This document shows, piece after piece, positions 19,780-28,275 of a stretch of 64,000 nucleotides of DNA. Positions within the stretch are counted from its first letter, which is position 1, and each line of letters opens with the position of its first letter. This DNA comes from Flavobacterium sp. 9AF (GTDB lineage: Bacteria; Bacteroidota; Bacteroidia; Flavobacteriales; Flavobacteriaceae), in assembly GCF_902506265.1 (NCBI RefSeq), contig NZ_LR733556.1:2090821-2154820 (forward strand). The letters run 5' to 3'. Under the pieces are notes generated by a model, which ran no database searches, was not told the DNA's origin, and saw nothing but the letters and a program-made list of their open reading frames with translations. A program made the position numbers and the translations under genes.

Positions 19780-21189
19780 ATGACTGATTTTTTTATTCCA
19801 ATAGCATACCAACAAATTATTACTGCTGAGCAAGCTTACAGATATAGAATTGTTCCTGTTTTTTTATCAAAAGACGATATAGTTTTATTTTATACTGATT
19901 CAAGCGAAATGAATGCTTTAAAAAACGAATTAGAAATTGTTTTAGATAAAAAAATAGATTTAACAAAAATTGAATCATCTGATTTAGATCAATTTTTGTC
20001 AACTAATTATAGAAAGAAAACAAGTACTACACCTTCAAGTATAGAATATACTAATGATTTTTTAGAGAAAATAGTCATAACAGCTAAAGAAATAGGAAGT
20101 AGTGATATTCATTTTGAACCTTATGAAAACAAAGCAAGGGTAAGATACCGTTTAGATGGTAAACTGAAAGAACAATATCATATTTCAAATGAAGAATACC
20201 CAATTATTGTTAATAAAATAAAAATAAGGGCTCAGTTAGATATTTCTGAGAAAAGATTACCCCAGGATGGTAGAATTACCATTGCAACCGAATTTGATGA
20301 ATTTGATATTAGGGTATCTATTTTACCTACTTTACATGGTGAAAAAGTTGTACTTCGATTACTAAGCAAAGATACTACTCATGTAAACATGGATTCACTT
20401 GGGTTTACTAAAAATGAATTAAAAATTTATTTGGAAAGTATTAAAAAACCTAATGGAATTATCCTAATTTCTGGCCCTACTGGTTCAGGTAAAACCACCA
20501 CATTGTATGCAACTTTAAAATTATTAAATAATATTAATACTAATATTTTAACTGTAGAGGATCCAATTGAATATACATTAGAAGGAATTAACCAAGTGCA
20601 ATTAAAAGAGAGTATTGGGCTTGATTTTGCAACAACACTTAGAACATTTTTAAGGCAAGATCCTGATATTATTATGGTAGGAGAGATTAGAGATGTAGCT
20701 ACTGCAAACATGGCTGTAAGAGCTGCATTAACAGGACATTTAGTACTTTCAACAATACATACTAATTCTTCTTGGGCAACAGTTTCTAGATTAATAGATA
20801 TGGGAGTACCACCTTTTTTAATAGCTGGTACTTTGAATTGTAGTATAGCTCAAAGATTAGTTCGTAAACTTTGCAATTCCTGTAGAAAAGAGGAATCTGT
20901 TCATCGTTCCTTATTTCCAAGTGGTTTTGAAATACCGGATAATTTAAAAACACATTATACAGCAGTAGGATGTAACCATTGCTTTTATACTGGGTACAGT
21001 GGTAGAAAAGCAATTTATGAAATATTGCCAATAACAAATGAGTTATCAGAATATATAAAAACTGGAAAAACAAATATAAATGATTATTTGGATCAAAACA
21101 ATATTGCTACCTTAAAGACAAATGCACTAAAAATGATTCAAAATGGAGAAACCTCTGTTGAAGAAGTATTTTCTTTATTAATGATTTAA
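19780..21189 (+). CDS. gspE: Type II secretion / type IV pilus assembly ATPase
   Basis: This is a hexameric cytoplasmic ATPase powering pseudopilus assembly. In the 469-residue protein the N1/N2 region is short. The core has the Asp box (SSDIHFEPYENKARVRYR), Walker A GPTGSGKTT near residues 232-240, Walker B region DPDIIMVGEIRD and the His box (ALTGHLVLSTIHTNSS). A four-cysteine zinc site (CNSC and CNHC) lies before the C-terminal GRKAIYEILP. The start codon directly follows the prepilin peptidase stop. The expected platform partner GspF/PilC is not encoded in the window. Confidence 0.94.
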   Translation: MTDFFIPIAYQQIITAEQAYRYRIVPVFLSKDDIVLFYTDSSEMNALKNELEIVLDKKIDLTKIESSDLDQFLSTNYRKKTSTTPSSIEYTNDFLEKIVITAKEIGSSDIHFEPYENKARVRYRLDGKLKEQYHISNEEYPIIVNKIKIRAQLDISEKRLPQDGRITIATEFDEFDIRVSILPTLHGEKVVLRLLSKDTTHVNMDSLGFTKNELKIYLESIKKPNGIILISGPTGSGKTTTLYATLKLLNNINTNILTVEDPIEYTLEGINQVQLKESIGLDFATTLRTFLRQDPDIIMVGEIRDVATANMAVRAALTGHLVLSTIHTNSSWATVSRLIDMGVPPFLIAGTLNCSIAQRLVRKLCNSCRKEESVHRSLFPSGFEIPDNLKTHYTAVGCNHCFYTGYSGRKAIYEILPITNELSEYIKTGKTNINDYLDQNNIATLKTNALKMIQNGETSVEEVFSLLMI

Positions 21190-21195
21190 TTACTA

Positions 21196-21203
21196 TATCT
21201 TTG
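21196..21203 (+). promoter_or_regulatory. Possible internal promoter before the secretin gene
   Basis: TATCTTTG fits TAnnTTTG and lies 22 bases before the secretin ATG, in a 35-base gap in an otherwise tightly packed operon. Confidence 0.4.
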
Positions 21204-21224
21204 AAAAAAAAATTTTATTAACTA

Positions 21225-23378
21225 ATGAAAAAAAATCTTTGGATAATTATACTATTTATTACGATGCACTTACAGGCTCAAGATAGTAGAATTCAACAAA
21301 TTCAAAATAATATACAAGCAGTAATACCTAATTCACCAGGGTTAGCTCAAAAAGTAAACATCAATATAAAACAAGCTAGCCTTTCAGAATTTTTATTAGC
21401 AGTTTCCGAAGTTCATAAAGTTAATTTAAGTGTTGCTCCTTCTTTTGAACAAATAATGATAGTTAATAATTTTTCTGATGTTACTGTTTCAGATTTATTA
21501 GTTTTTTTATGTAAAGAATATAATTTAACTATAGAATTTACAGGTAACATATTAGCTTTGAAACCTTATCAAAAACCTGCCGAAATAATAAAAGAAAAAG
21601 TTATTGATGTAAAATATAAGTTGTCAGAAGATTTATTGACTTTAAATTTGAAGGAGGATAAGTTATATGATGTTTTTAAAAAAATTACAAATGAAACGGG
21701 TAAAAATATTGTTTTCACACCTGGGTTAGAAAATAAATTATTAACTGCTTATATAGTAGATATGCCTTTTGATGACGCTATAAATAAAGTAGCTTTTGCA
21801 AATAATTTGGAAGTAGAAAAAACTAAAGATAATTTTTATTTATTTGATAATTTAGGAGGAGAGTATAGTGTAAATTCAAACGATAAGAATAGCATAGGTC
21901 AAAATAAGCCTTCAAAACCACTTCGATCTAGAAAATCAAATTTCTATTTTGTTGTACTAGATCAGGAGAAAAAACTATTAGAAGTTGATTTTGAAAATAC
22001 ACCAATTTCAAATATAATTTATGATATTGGTAATGATTTAAATTTAGATGTCTTTATTTCAAATCCATTAGAAAATGCAGGAAATGCTACTTTAAAAGCG
22101 AAGCAAATTACATTTGATGAATTATTAAATAAAATTTTTGAAAGTAAAAGTAGTGTTTCAAACGGAGCAAATCCCAATTCTTTTTCATCTCAAAATAATA
22201 ATTCAGTTAGTAATGAAGCAATACTTACTAATGATTATACATATTCTAAAAAAGATAACATTTATATATTTGGACTAAAAAATCAATTAATTGTTAGAAA
22301 TATTAAAGCAATAGCTTTGATGCATCGATCTATTGAAATTTTAGGTGATCCTAGTAAAGACAGTGGAAGATCTGTAGGAAGATTGTCAAATAATTTATCG
22401 TCGCTCTCTTCTTATAATAGTACTTCCAATACAGATACTTCAAGAAATACAGCTTCATATTCCAATTCGGGTGGGAACGCTACGTCAGGAAGCAGTATTT
22501 TAGAAATTTTTCCTAAAGAAATACTTGCAGGGATTGATGTAAAAATTGATACAGAATTGAACAGCTTTATAGTTAGTGGACCTTCAGAGAATATTATCCG
22601 ATTTGAAAATTTTGTAAAATATATTGACAAGCCAGTCCCAGTAATTTTAATTGAGGTAATGCTTCTAGAAGTTAGTCGAAGTGCGACCATTGAAACGGGT
22701 ATTTCAGCAGGTATTGGCGATAAACCAACAACAACAAGTGGATCCGTTTTTCCTACAGCAGATATTAATTTAGGAGCGCAAACCTTAAATAAAATTATTA
22801 ATCGATTTGACGGATTTGGATCATTAAATATTGGGAATGTAGTTCCTAATTTTTACTTAAGTTTAAAAGCTCTTGAAAGTAACGGTTCTGTAAATATTAG
22901 ATCGACTCCAAGGCTCTCCACTCTTAACGGACATAGAGCTTTTCTTTCTATTGGGGAAACAACGTATTATGTAGTAACTAATCAAAATTATTATGGATCT
23001 CAAATTCCACAAACATCTGAAATAAAAAATTATCAACCTATTGATGCTGAACTATCTTTAACCATTAAGCCTTTAATCTCTGGAGATGGACAAATAACTA
23101 TGGATATTAAAGTCATTCAATCTAGTTTTAATGGACAAAAAGTAGATAAAGATGCGCCTCCAGGTATTAATTCTAGAGAATTTACTTCTATTATTAGAGT
23201 AAAAGATCAAGATTTAATAGTTTTAGGTGGTCTAGAAGAAAAAGTAAAGAATGATACAGGTTCTGGTGTTCCTTTATTATCAAGAATCCCTATTATTAAA
23301 TGGTTTTTTAGCTCTAGAAAAAGAGAAGATTCTAAGAAAAAATTATCTGTTATAATAAAACCAACAGTTATTTACTAA
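21225..23378 (+). CDS. gspD: Secretin (GspD/PilQ type)
   Basis: This protein forms the outer-membrane gated ring through which substrate or pilus passes. The 717-residue product has a Sec signal peptide (MKKNLWIIILFITMHLQAQ) and N-domain repeats (VNINIKQASLSEFLLAVSE and later LEVDFENTPISNIIYDIG). A Ser/Asn-rich linker follows around residues 310-425, then the secretin core (PVPVILIEVMLLEVSRS, NIRSTPRLSTLNG and the C-terminal VPLLSRIPIIKWFFSSRKR signature). Length is in the normal range. Its stop codon overlaps the next start. Confidence 0.93.
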   Translation: MKKNLWIIILFITMHLQAQDSRIQQIQNNIQAVIPNSPGLAQKVNINIKQASLSEFLLAVSEVHKVNLSVAPSFEQIMIVNNFSDVTVSDLLVFLCKEYNLTIEFTGNILALKPYQKPAEIIKEKVIDVKYKLSEDLLTLNLKEDKLYDVFKKITNETGKNIVFTPGLENKLLTAYIVDMPFDDAINKVAFANNLEVEKTKDNFYLFDNLGGEYSVNSNDKNSIGQNKPSKPLRSRKSNFYFVVLDQEKKLLEVDFENTPISNIIYDIGNDLNLDVFISNPLENAGNATLKAKQITFDELLNKIFESKSSVSNGANPNSFSSQNNNSVSNEAILTNDYTYSKKDNIYIFGLKNQLIVRNIKAIALMHRSIEILGDPSKDSGRSVGRLSNNLSSLSSYNSTSNTDTSRNTASYSNSGGNATSGSSILEIFPKEILAGIDVKIDTELNSFIVSGPSENIIRFENFVKYIDKPVPVILIEVMLLEVSRSATIETGISAGIGDKPTTTSGSVFPTADINLGAQTLNKIINRFDGFGSLNIGNVVPNFYLSLKALESNGSVNIRSTPRLSTLNGHRAFLSIGETTYYVVTNQNYYGSQIPQTSEIKNYQPIDAELSLTIKPLISGDGQITMDIKVIQSSFNGQKVDKDAPPGINSREFTSIIRVKDQDLIVLGGLEEKVKNDTGSGVPLLSRIPIIKWFFSSRKREDSKKKLSVIIKPTVIY

Positions 23379-24037
23379 TGCATTTTTCTAAAATTGAAAA
23401 TATAGTAATCGGAAATCAATTCTTAGGTATTGAAGTTTTTTCAAACGAAAATACCGAAAAAGTAGATGTTATTTTAGTTCAAAAAAAGAAAGAAGAACTA
23501 AATGTTAAGGATTATTATAGTTTTTCTTCTCTTGAAACAATTGCTTTAAATAAATTAGCAAGCATACCTGTAATTCTTACCGTTAATACAGAAAAGGTAT
23601 TAATGAAGGAAATTGACATAGTAGAAAAAAACGATTTAATTTTAGTTAAGAAAGCTTTTACTAATTTAAATCTAGATGATTTTTACTATGATATTTGGAG
23701 GTTTGAGTCGAAAAGTTTTGTTTTTATTGTAAGAAAAAATTACCTTGATGATCTTGTTCATAGACTTACGAATGCATGTCATTTAAAAATAGTCTCAGTA
23801 TATATTGGAATTAGTACATTTAAGAATATAATTCATTATGTTTCTCAAGATACAATAAATTTTAATGGAAAAACGTATGTAAAAAGTACTCAAAACGTTA
23901 CTAATACAGATTTACTACCTCAAAAGGTTTACGATATAGGTAGTATAAAAATTAAAGGAGAAAATATACTATGTTTTTCGGGGATTGTAAGTTTTGTTAC
24001 CTTCAATTATGGAATAGGCATCAACAATCTAATCTAA
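23378..24037 (+). CDS. Unknown protein of the secretin operon (possible PilM/GspL-like part)
   Basis: The 219-residue product has no signal peptide or clear membrane helix. Its ATG overlaps the secretin stop by one base, so the two are translationally coupled. The opening (IENIVIGNQFLGIEVFSN) and the mid-protein VSVYIGISTFKNIIH recall the actin-like fold of PilM/GspL proteins, which link ATPase and platform, but it is shorter than those families and I cannot show the nucleotide-binding motifs. It is the last gene of the operon, followed by a strong palindromic terminator. Confidence 0.5.
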   Translation: MHFSKIENIVIGNQFLGIEVFSNENTEKVDVILVQKKKEELNVKDYYSFSSLETIALNKLASIPVILTVNTEKVLMKEIDIVEKNDLILVKKAFTNLNLDDFYYDIWRFESKSFVFIVRKNYLDDLVHRLTNACHLKIVSVYIGISTFKNIIHYVSQDTINFNGKTYVKSTQNVTNTDLLPQKVYDIGSIKIKGENILCFSGIVSFVTFNYGIGINNLI

Positions 24038-24060
24038 AAATGAGAACTTATAAAAGAAAA

Positions 24061-24090
24061 AACACTTGCAAGAACGTTCTTGCAAGTGTT
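24061..24090. terminator. Perfect palindromic terminator
   Basis: A 30-base perfect inverted repeat, 15 bases per arm (AACACTTGCAAGAAC and its complement), follows the secretin operon. A-rich and T-rich flanks let it work for both strands. Confidence 0.8.
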
Positions 24091-24247
24091 TAATTTAATT
24101 ATTTTTGTCTAATAAATCTGTATCGATTTTTTAGGACTAGTCATTAATTTGATTTCCTTGTTTATCAAAGAAATGATATTCAAGGTACGTGTAAGCGTCA
24201 CGAGATTTGAGAATAAGAGGAGGAAGTCCAGTGGACTTCAGGTATAA

Positions 24248-24279
24248 AAAAACCGCCCATTTAAAGATAGGCGGTTTTT
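24248..24279 (-). terminator. Terminator copy in repeat unit 1
   Basis: AAAAACCGCC pairs with GGCGGTTTTT around a 12-base loop. It is identical to the copy at 24392-24423. Confidence 0.7.
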
Positions 24280-24391
24280 AGTTTATTTAATTTGATTTCC
24301 TTGTTTATCAAAGAAATGATATTCAAGGTACGTGTAAGCGTCACGAGATTTGAGAATAAGAGGAGGAAGTCCAGTGGACTTCAGGTATAAA

Positions 24392-24423
24392 AAAAACCGC
24401 CCATTTAAAGATAGGCGGTTTTT
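24392..24423 (-). terminator. Terminator of rng (repeat unit 2)
   Basis: AAAAACCGCC pairs with GGCGGTTTTT four bases beyond the rng stop codon, giving a T-run on the minus strand. Confidence 0.85.
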
Positions 24424-24426
24424 AGT

Positions 24427-25977
24427 TTATTTAATTTGATTTCCTTGTTTATCAAAGAAATGATATTCAAGGTACGTGTAAGCGTCACGAGGTATAATTT
24501 TCACCCATTTTTTATGTTCAAAAAACCATTTTGAACGTATTGATGGAAAACCTTTTTCAAGGTAAGCTGCCACAAAAGGATGCGTGTTTAAAACCACCTT
24601 TTTATGGACTTTTATAATTCTTTCTAAGTCAGCCGTTATTTTGTCAATAATTAAAATAGGAGCTTCTATTTTCCCGTCTTCATTGGGGTCTTCTTCCCTT
24701 GTTTTAATATTTACTTCAGGCCTAACTCGTTGTCTAGTAATTTGAATTAATCCAAATTTGCTAGGAGGCAAGATTTTATGTTTAGCCTTATCGTCACTCA
24801 TTTCTTCTTTTAGAAAATCATATAATTTTTTTCTATTATCTGCATTTTGCATATCAATAAAATCAACTACAATAATTCCTCCCATATCTCGTAAGCGCAA
24901 TTGTCTTGCTATTTCAGCTGCTGCAATCATGTTTACTTCTAAAGCAGTATCTTCCTGACTTAATGCTTTGTTTGAGCGATTTCCGCTATTTACATCAATA
25001 ACGTGCAAAGCTTCAGTATGCTCAATAATAAGATAGGCTCCTTTACTCATGGAGACAGTTTTTCCAAATGAAGTTTTAATTTGTCTTTCAATATGATATT
25101 TCTCAAAAAGAGGAAGATCTTTTGATTGATAGTGTTTTACGATAGACACTTTATCGGGAGCTATTTCTTGCAAATAGTCCTTCGTTTGAATAAATAATTC
25201 CTCATCATCTATGTGAATACTTGAAAAAGTATCATTGAAAACATCTCTTAAGATTGAAGAAGCTTTGTTTAATTCTCCTAATACTTTTGAGGGATGATGA
25301 GCGGTTTGTAGTCTTTTACACATAGCAGACCATCTTTCTAATAAAAGTTGTAGATCTTTGTCTATTTCGGCTACTTTTTTGCCTTCAGCTACTGTCCTCA
25401 CAATAACTCCAAAACCTTTTGGTTTAATAGATTGAACGAGTCTTTTTAATCTGTCTTTCTCTTCTTTAGAATCAATTTTTTGAGAAATTGAAACACGATC
25501 TGAGAAAGGAACTAAAACGACATATCTACCGGCTAAAGAAATCTCAGAACTAATTCTGGGTCCTTTGGTAGAGATAGGTTCTTTTACTACTTGTACTAAA
25601 ACTGATTGATTGGCATTGAGAATATCTGTTATTACACCATCTTTATCAATTTCAGCTTCAAAAGGAAAATTTTTGAGTGAATAATCTTTTAGTTTACCTG
25701 CGCTTACAAGTTTAATGAATTTCATCAAGGAAGGTAGATTAGGACCTAAATCATGATAGTGTAGAAAAGCGTCTTTTTCATAACCTAAGTTAACAAAAGC
25801 TGCATTTAAACCAGCAACTGGCTTTCTTATTTTGGCAATAAAAATATCACCTACACTAAAATTGGTTCCCTGTTCTTCTTCTTTGTGTAATTCAATTAGT
25901 TTTCCATCTTTTAATAAGGCAAAATCTACGGCTTCTGAACCCGATCTAATGATTAATTCTTTGTTCACGCTGTACAT
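24427..25977 (-). CDS. rng: Ribonuclease E/G
   Basis: This single-strand endoribonuclease acts in rRNA maturation and mRNA decay. The 516-residue protein has the S1 RNA-binding region near the N-terminus (VGDIFIAKIRKPVAGLNAAFVNLGYEKDAFLH) and the RNase E/G core with the metal-binding aspartates in HVIDVNSGNRS and IIVVDFIDM. The 5'-sensor region (ISTKGPRISSEISLAGRYVVLVPF) is present; the long C-terminal scaffold of RNase E is absent, so it is the RNase G-like form. Its last 19 codons recur twice downstream in tandem repeats. Confidence 0.94.
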   Translation of the reverse strand: MYSVNKELIIRSGSEAVDFALLKDGKLIELHKEEEQGTNFSVGDIFIAKIRKPVAGLNAAFVNLGYEKDAFLHYHDLGPNLPSLMKFIKLVSAGKLKDYSLKNFPFEAEIDKDGVITDILNANQSVLVQVVKEPISTKGPRISSEISLAGRYVVLVPFSDRVSISQKIDSKEEKDRLKRLVQSIKPKGFGVIVRTVAEGKKVAEIDKDLQLLLERWSAMCKRLQTAHHPSKVLGELNKASSILRDVFNDTFSSIHIDDEELFIQTKDYLQEIAPDKVSIVKHYQSKDLPLFEKYHIERQIKTSFGKTVSMSKGAYLIIEHTEALHVIDVNSGNRSNKALSQEDTALEVNMIAAAEIARQLRLRDMGGIIVVDFIDMQNADNRKKLYDFLKEEMSDDKAKHKILPPSKFGLIQITRQRVRPEVNIKTREEDPNEDGKIEAPILIIDKITADLERIIKVHKKVVLNTHPFVAAYLEKGFPSIRSKWFFEHKKWVKIIPRDAYTYLEYHFFDKQGNQIK

Positions 25978-26179
25978 TTTTATCCATACTTTTTTAGTTA
26001 GTAGTTAATTGTAAATAATAAAAAGTATTAAAGAAAAAATACTAATTACTGTTTACTAATTACTAATTACTTATATAGTACAGATGGATTAAACAATATT
26101 TTACAGGTATTTTACCCGATAATCAGTCATTTAACTGATTAATTTCAAAGAACTTTAAAAAAAGAAAAGTAGTTTTAAA
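25978..26179. other. Intergenic region with short repeats
   Basis: It contains clustered copies of TACTAATTAC around 26038-26072 and an inverted-repeat-like AT-rich sequence. No ORF is evident. It separates rng from the small basic gene and probably holds the rng promoter. Confidence 0.35.
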
Positions 26180-26187
26180 CTACTTTT
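26165..26187 (-). terminator. Terminator overlapping the end of the small basic gene
   Basis: AAAAGTAGTTT (26165-26175) and AAACTACTTTT (26177-26187) form an 11-bp stem around one base that includes the TAG stop codon of the small gene. Confidence 0.65.
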
Positions 26188-26272
26188 TCTTTTTGTGACG
26201 GTTAGCTCTCGCTCTTTTTTTACGTTTGTGAGTTGCTACCTTATGTCTTTTTCTCTTTTTACCACTTGGCAT
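26180..26272 (-). CDS. Very small basic protein (30 residues), putative ribosome-associated
   Basis: The ORF encodes MPSGKKRKRHK, then VATHKRKKRARANRHKKKK; about two thirds of its 30 residues are Lys, Arg or His. A start codon in good context, a stop inside a terminator hairpin and a position 29 bases after the HU-type gene show that it is a real gene. Similar tiny Lys/Arg-rich proteins are conserved in Bacteroidota. It may be the small ribosomal protein described from the Flavobacterium johnsoniae ribosome structure (named bL38), but I could not confirm this. It is below the size limit of many gene callers. Confidence 0.65.
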   Translation of the reverse strand: MPSGKKRKRHKVATHKRKKRARANRHKKKK

Positions 26273-26301
26273 AACGTTGTTGGTTTAGATTAATAAATGA
26301 T

Positions 26302-26595
26302 TTATACTGCTACTTCAGTTTTGGTTTTTACGCTCTCAACAAACACTTTAGCAGGCTTAAATGCTGGAATATTGTGAGCAGGAATTTTAATTGTTGTGTT
26401 TTTTGAAATGTTTCTTCCAGTTTTCTCAGCTCTTGTCTTGATGATGAAGCTTCCAAAACCTCTTAAATATACATTATCACCTGTTTCCAATGAGTTTTTT
26501 ACTTCTTCCATAAAAGTCTCTACAGTTGCTTGAACATCAGATTTTTCAAGACCTAGTTTTTCAGAAATTTTAGCTACAATGTCTGCTTTCGTCAT
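26302..26595 (-). CDS. hup: HU/IHF family DNA-binding protein
   Basis: This 97-residue nucleoid protein bends DNA as a dimer. It starts with MTKADIVAKISEKLGLEKSDV, has the GDNVYLRGFGSFIIKTRAEKTGRN core, and its beta-arm tip IKIPAHNIPAFKPAK carries the intercalating proline. I use the ATG at 26595; the longer frame to 26640 adds 15 basic residues and overlaps a TATATTTG promoter box. The small basic gene downstream is probably co-transcribed. Confidence 0.93.
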   Translation of the reverse strand: MTKADIVAKISEKLGLEKSDVQATVETFMEEVKNSLETGDNVYLRGFGSFIIKTRAEKTGRNISKNTTIKIPAHNIPAFKPAKVFVESVKTKTEVAV

Positions 26596-26637
26596 TTTCT
26601 TTCGTATTAATATTTTTATCTTCTTTTTTTGAGTTTG

Positions 26638-26645
26638 CAAATATA
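26638..26645 (-). promoter_or_regulatory. -7 promoter box of hup
   Basis: TATATTTG on the minus strand, 42 bases upstream of the chosen ATG. Confidence 0.55.
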
Positions 26646-26703
26646 TGAATTAAAAAAATAATAAATCAATCATAATTAATTAATTTTTAAGCCTTAATAT
26701 TTT

Positions 26704-26711
26704 TATTTTTG
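26704..26711 (+). promoter_or_regulatory. -7 promoter box of mutY
   Basis: TATTTTTG (TAnnTTTG), 17 bases before the mutY ATG. Confidence 0.5.
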
Positions 26712-26728
26712 TTTCCCAATAATTAAAA

Positions 26729-27757
26729 ATGAATTTTTCTAAAACCTTAATAGCTTGGTATTTACAAAACAAAAGAGATTTGCCATGGAGAAAAACTACA
26801 AATCCGTACTTTATTTGGCTCTCTGAAATTATCCTCCAACAAACGCGTGTAGCACAAGGCAAACCTTATTATGAGTCATTTATTACACGTTTTCCTACTG
26901 TTTATGATTTAGCAAATGCTTCTGAAGAGGAAGTTTTGAAATTATGGCAAGGTTTGGGTTATTATTCACGAGCTAGAAATCTACATAGTGCAGCTCAAAC
27001 CATAGTTGAAAAATGGAATGGAATATTTCCATTATCTTATACTGAATTGCTTCTTTTAAAAGGAATTGGTGAATATACTGCTGCTGCTATCGCTTCTTTT
27101 TCATACAACGAACCTATAGCAGTAGTGGACGGTAATGTTTTTAGAGTATTGTCTAGGATTTTTGGGATGGATATAGATATTAGTTTAGGTAGTACAAAAA
27201 AAGAATTTCAAAAAAAAGCGCAAGACCTTTTACCTGTTAAACAAGCAGCTATATTTAATCAGGCTATTATGGAATTTGGTGCTTTGCAATGTGTGCCTAA
27301 GAATCCTAATTGTTCAAGTTGTGTTTTTAACGCAAATTGCTATGCTTATTTGCATAATAAAATTAAAGATTTCCCTGTAAAAAGTAAGAAGACAAAAACT
27401 AGTAATCGTTATTTTAATTATCTTGTTATAAGGGATAAAAAATCTAATTTTTTAATTTCAAAAAGGCAAGATAAAGGTATTTGGTATAATTTATATGAGT
27501 TTACGTTGTTGGAATTTGAAGACAATAAAAATATTGAGGATGTTATTCTAGAAATAGAAAAAAAATATAATCCAAACTATTTAGTGGTAAAAAATGAAAG
27601 TGAAATAATACATAAATTATCTCATCAACATTTACATATACGTTTTTTTGAATTGAAATATGACAAAGTTATTCCAGAAGCAATTCCTTTATTTGAGATG
27701 CTAAAACTACCCATGCCAGTAGTAATTCATAATTTTATAGCTTCAAATTATTTATAA
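26729..27757 (+). CDS. mutY: A/G-specific adenine glycosylase
   Basis: MutY removes adenine mispaired with 8-oxoguanine. The 342-residue protein has the PWR and QQTRVAQG N-terminal motifs and a helix-hairpin-helix (LLKGIGEYTAAAIASF) followed by the catalytic aspartate in AVVDGNVFRV. The [4Fe-4S] cluster CVPKNPNCSSCVFNANC has the C-x6-C-x2-C-x5-C spacing. A C-terminal NUDIX-like 8-oxoG recognition domain follows. It heads the conserved flavobacterial order mutY-ssb-gldE-gldD. Confidence 0.96.
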   Translation: MNFSKTLIAWYLQNKRDLPWRKTTNPYFIWLSEIILQQTRVAQGKPYYESFITRFPTVYDLANASEEEVLKLWQGLGYYSRARNLHSAAQTIVEKWNGIFPLSYTELLLLKGIGEYTAAAIASFSYNEPIAVVDGNVFRVLSRIFGMDIDISLGSTKKEFQKKAQDLLPVKQAAIFNQAIMEFGALQCVPKNPNCSSCVFNANCYAYLHNKIKDFPVKSKKTKTSNRYFNYLVIRDKKSNFLISKRQDKGIWYNLYEFTLLEFEDNKNIEDVILEIEKKYNPNYLVVKNESEIIHKLSHQHLHIRFFELKYDKVIPEAIPLFEMLKLPMPVVIHNFIASNYL

Positions 27758-27775
27758 TAACTCCAAAAAAAGTAC

Positions 27776-27783
27776 TATATTTG
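27776..27783 (+). promoter_or_regulatory. -7 promoter box of ssb-gldE-gldD
   Basis: TATATTTG, a perfect TAnnTTTG match 20 bases before the ssb ATG, so the gld genes need not depend on the mutY promoter. Confidence 0.55.
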
Positions 27784-27803
27784 ATTTAAAATTTATATAC
27801 GCC

Positions 27804-28253
27804 ATGAATGGAACTTTAAATAAAGTCCTTTTAATAGGTCATTTAGGAGATGAGATTAAAATGCATTATTTTGATGGGGGAAATTGTATAGGAAGATTTC
27901 CATTAGCAACTAATGAAATTTATATTAATAAATCGACTGGAGAAAAAATTACATCAACTGAATGGCATAATATAGTTGTAAGGAATAAAGCGGCTGAAAT
28001 CTGTGAGAAATATCTTTCTAAAGGAGATAAGATTTACATAGAAGGAAGAATCAAATCGCGTCAATGGCAAGCAGAAGATGGAAGCACAAAGTATACTACT
28101 GAAATTCAGGTTACTGAATTTACTTTTTTGAATACTAAAAAAGAATCTGAAGCAACTAAACAAAATTTTAAACCAGAAGCTCCTGAATCATCAAAAAATA
28201 GTAATTTTGACAGCTTAAATGAGCATTCTCATAATGACGATTTACCTTTTTAA
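27804..28253 (+). CDS. ssb: Single-stranded DNA-binding protein
   Basis: The 149-residue SSB has an N-terminal OB-fold (LNKVLLIGHLGDE, TEWHNIVVRNKAAEICEKYLSKGDKIYIEGRI, SRQWQAEDGSTKYTTEIQ). A disordered polar tail ends in the acidic tip NDDLPF, the peptide that recruits partner proteins such as RecO. It is located between mutY and gldE as in other gliding Bacteroidota. Confidence 0.96.
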   Translation: MNGTLNKVLLIGHLGDEIKMHYFDGGNCIGRFPLATNEIYINKSTGEKITSTEWHNIVVRNKAAEICEKYLSKGDKIYIEGRIKSRQWQAEDGSTKYTTEIQVTEFTFLNTKKESEATKQNFKPEAPESSKNSNFDSLNEHSHNDDLPF

Positions 28254-28275
28254 TGTTTAATTAATATATTTTACT

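Larger units (their letters stand above)
24144..24491. repeat. Tandem 143/144-bp repeat made of the rng 3' end plus its terminator
   Basis: Unit 1 is 24144-24286 (143 bp), unit 2 is 24287-24430 (144 bp, one extra A), and the first 61 bp of a third unit (24431-24491) is the 3' end of rng itself. Each full unit holds, on the plus strand, 61 bp complementary to the last 19 codons of rng, a 37-bp segment absent from rng that contains the palindrome GAAGTCCAGTGGACTTC, the bases GTATA, an A-run and the hairpin terminator. The copies are identical except for the A-run. They are non-coding remnants of a duplication. Confidence 0.9.

Noticed and set aside
24144..24491. Repeat array that could be mistaken for a CRISPR or satellite array
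   Set aside because: The units are direct tandem copies of the rng 3' end with terminator, without variable spacers and without cas genes.
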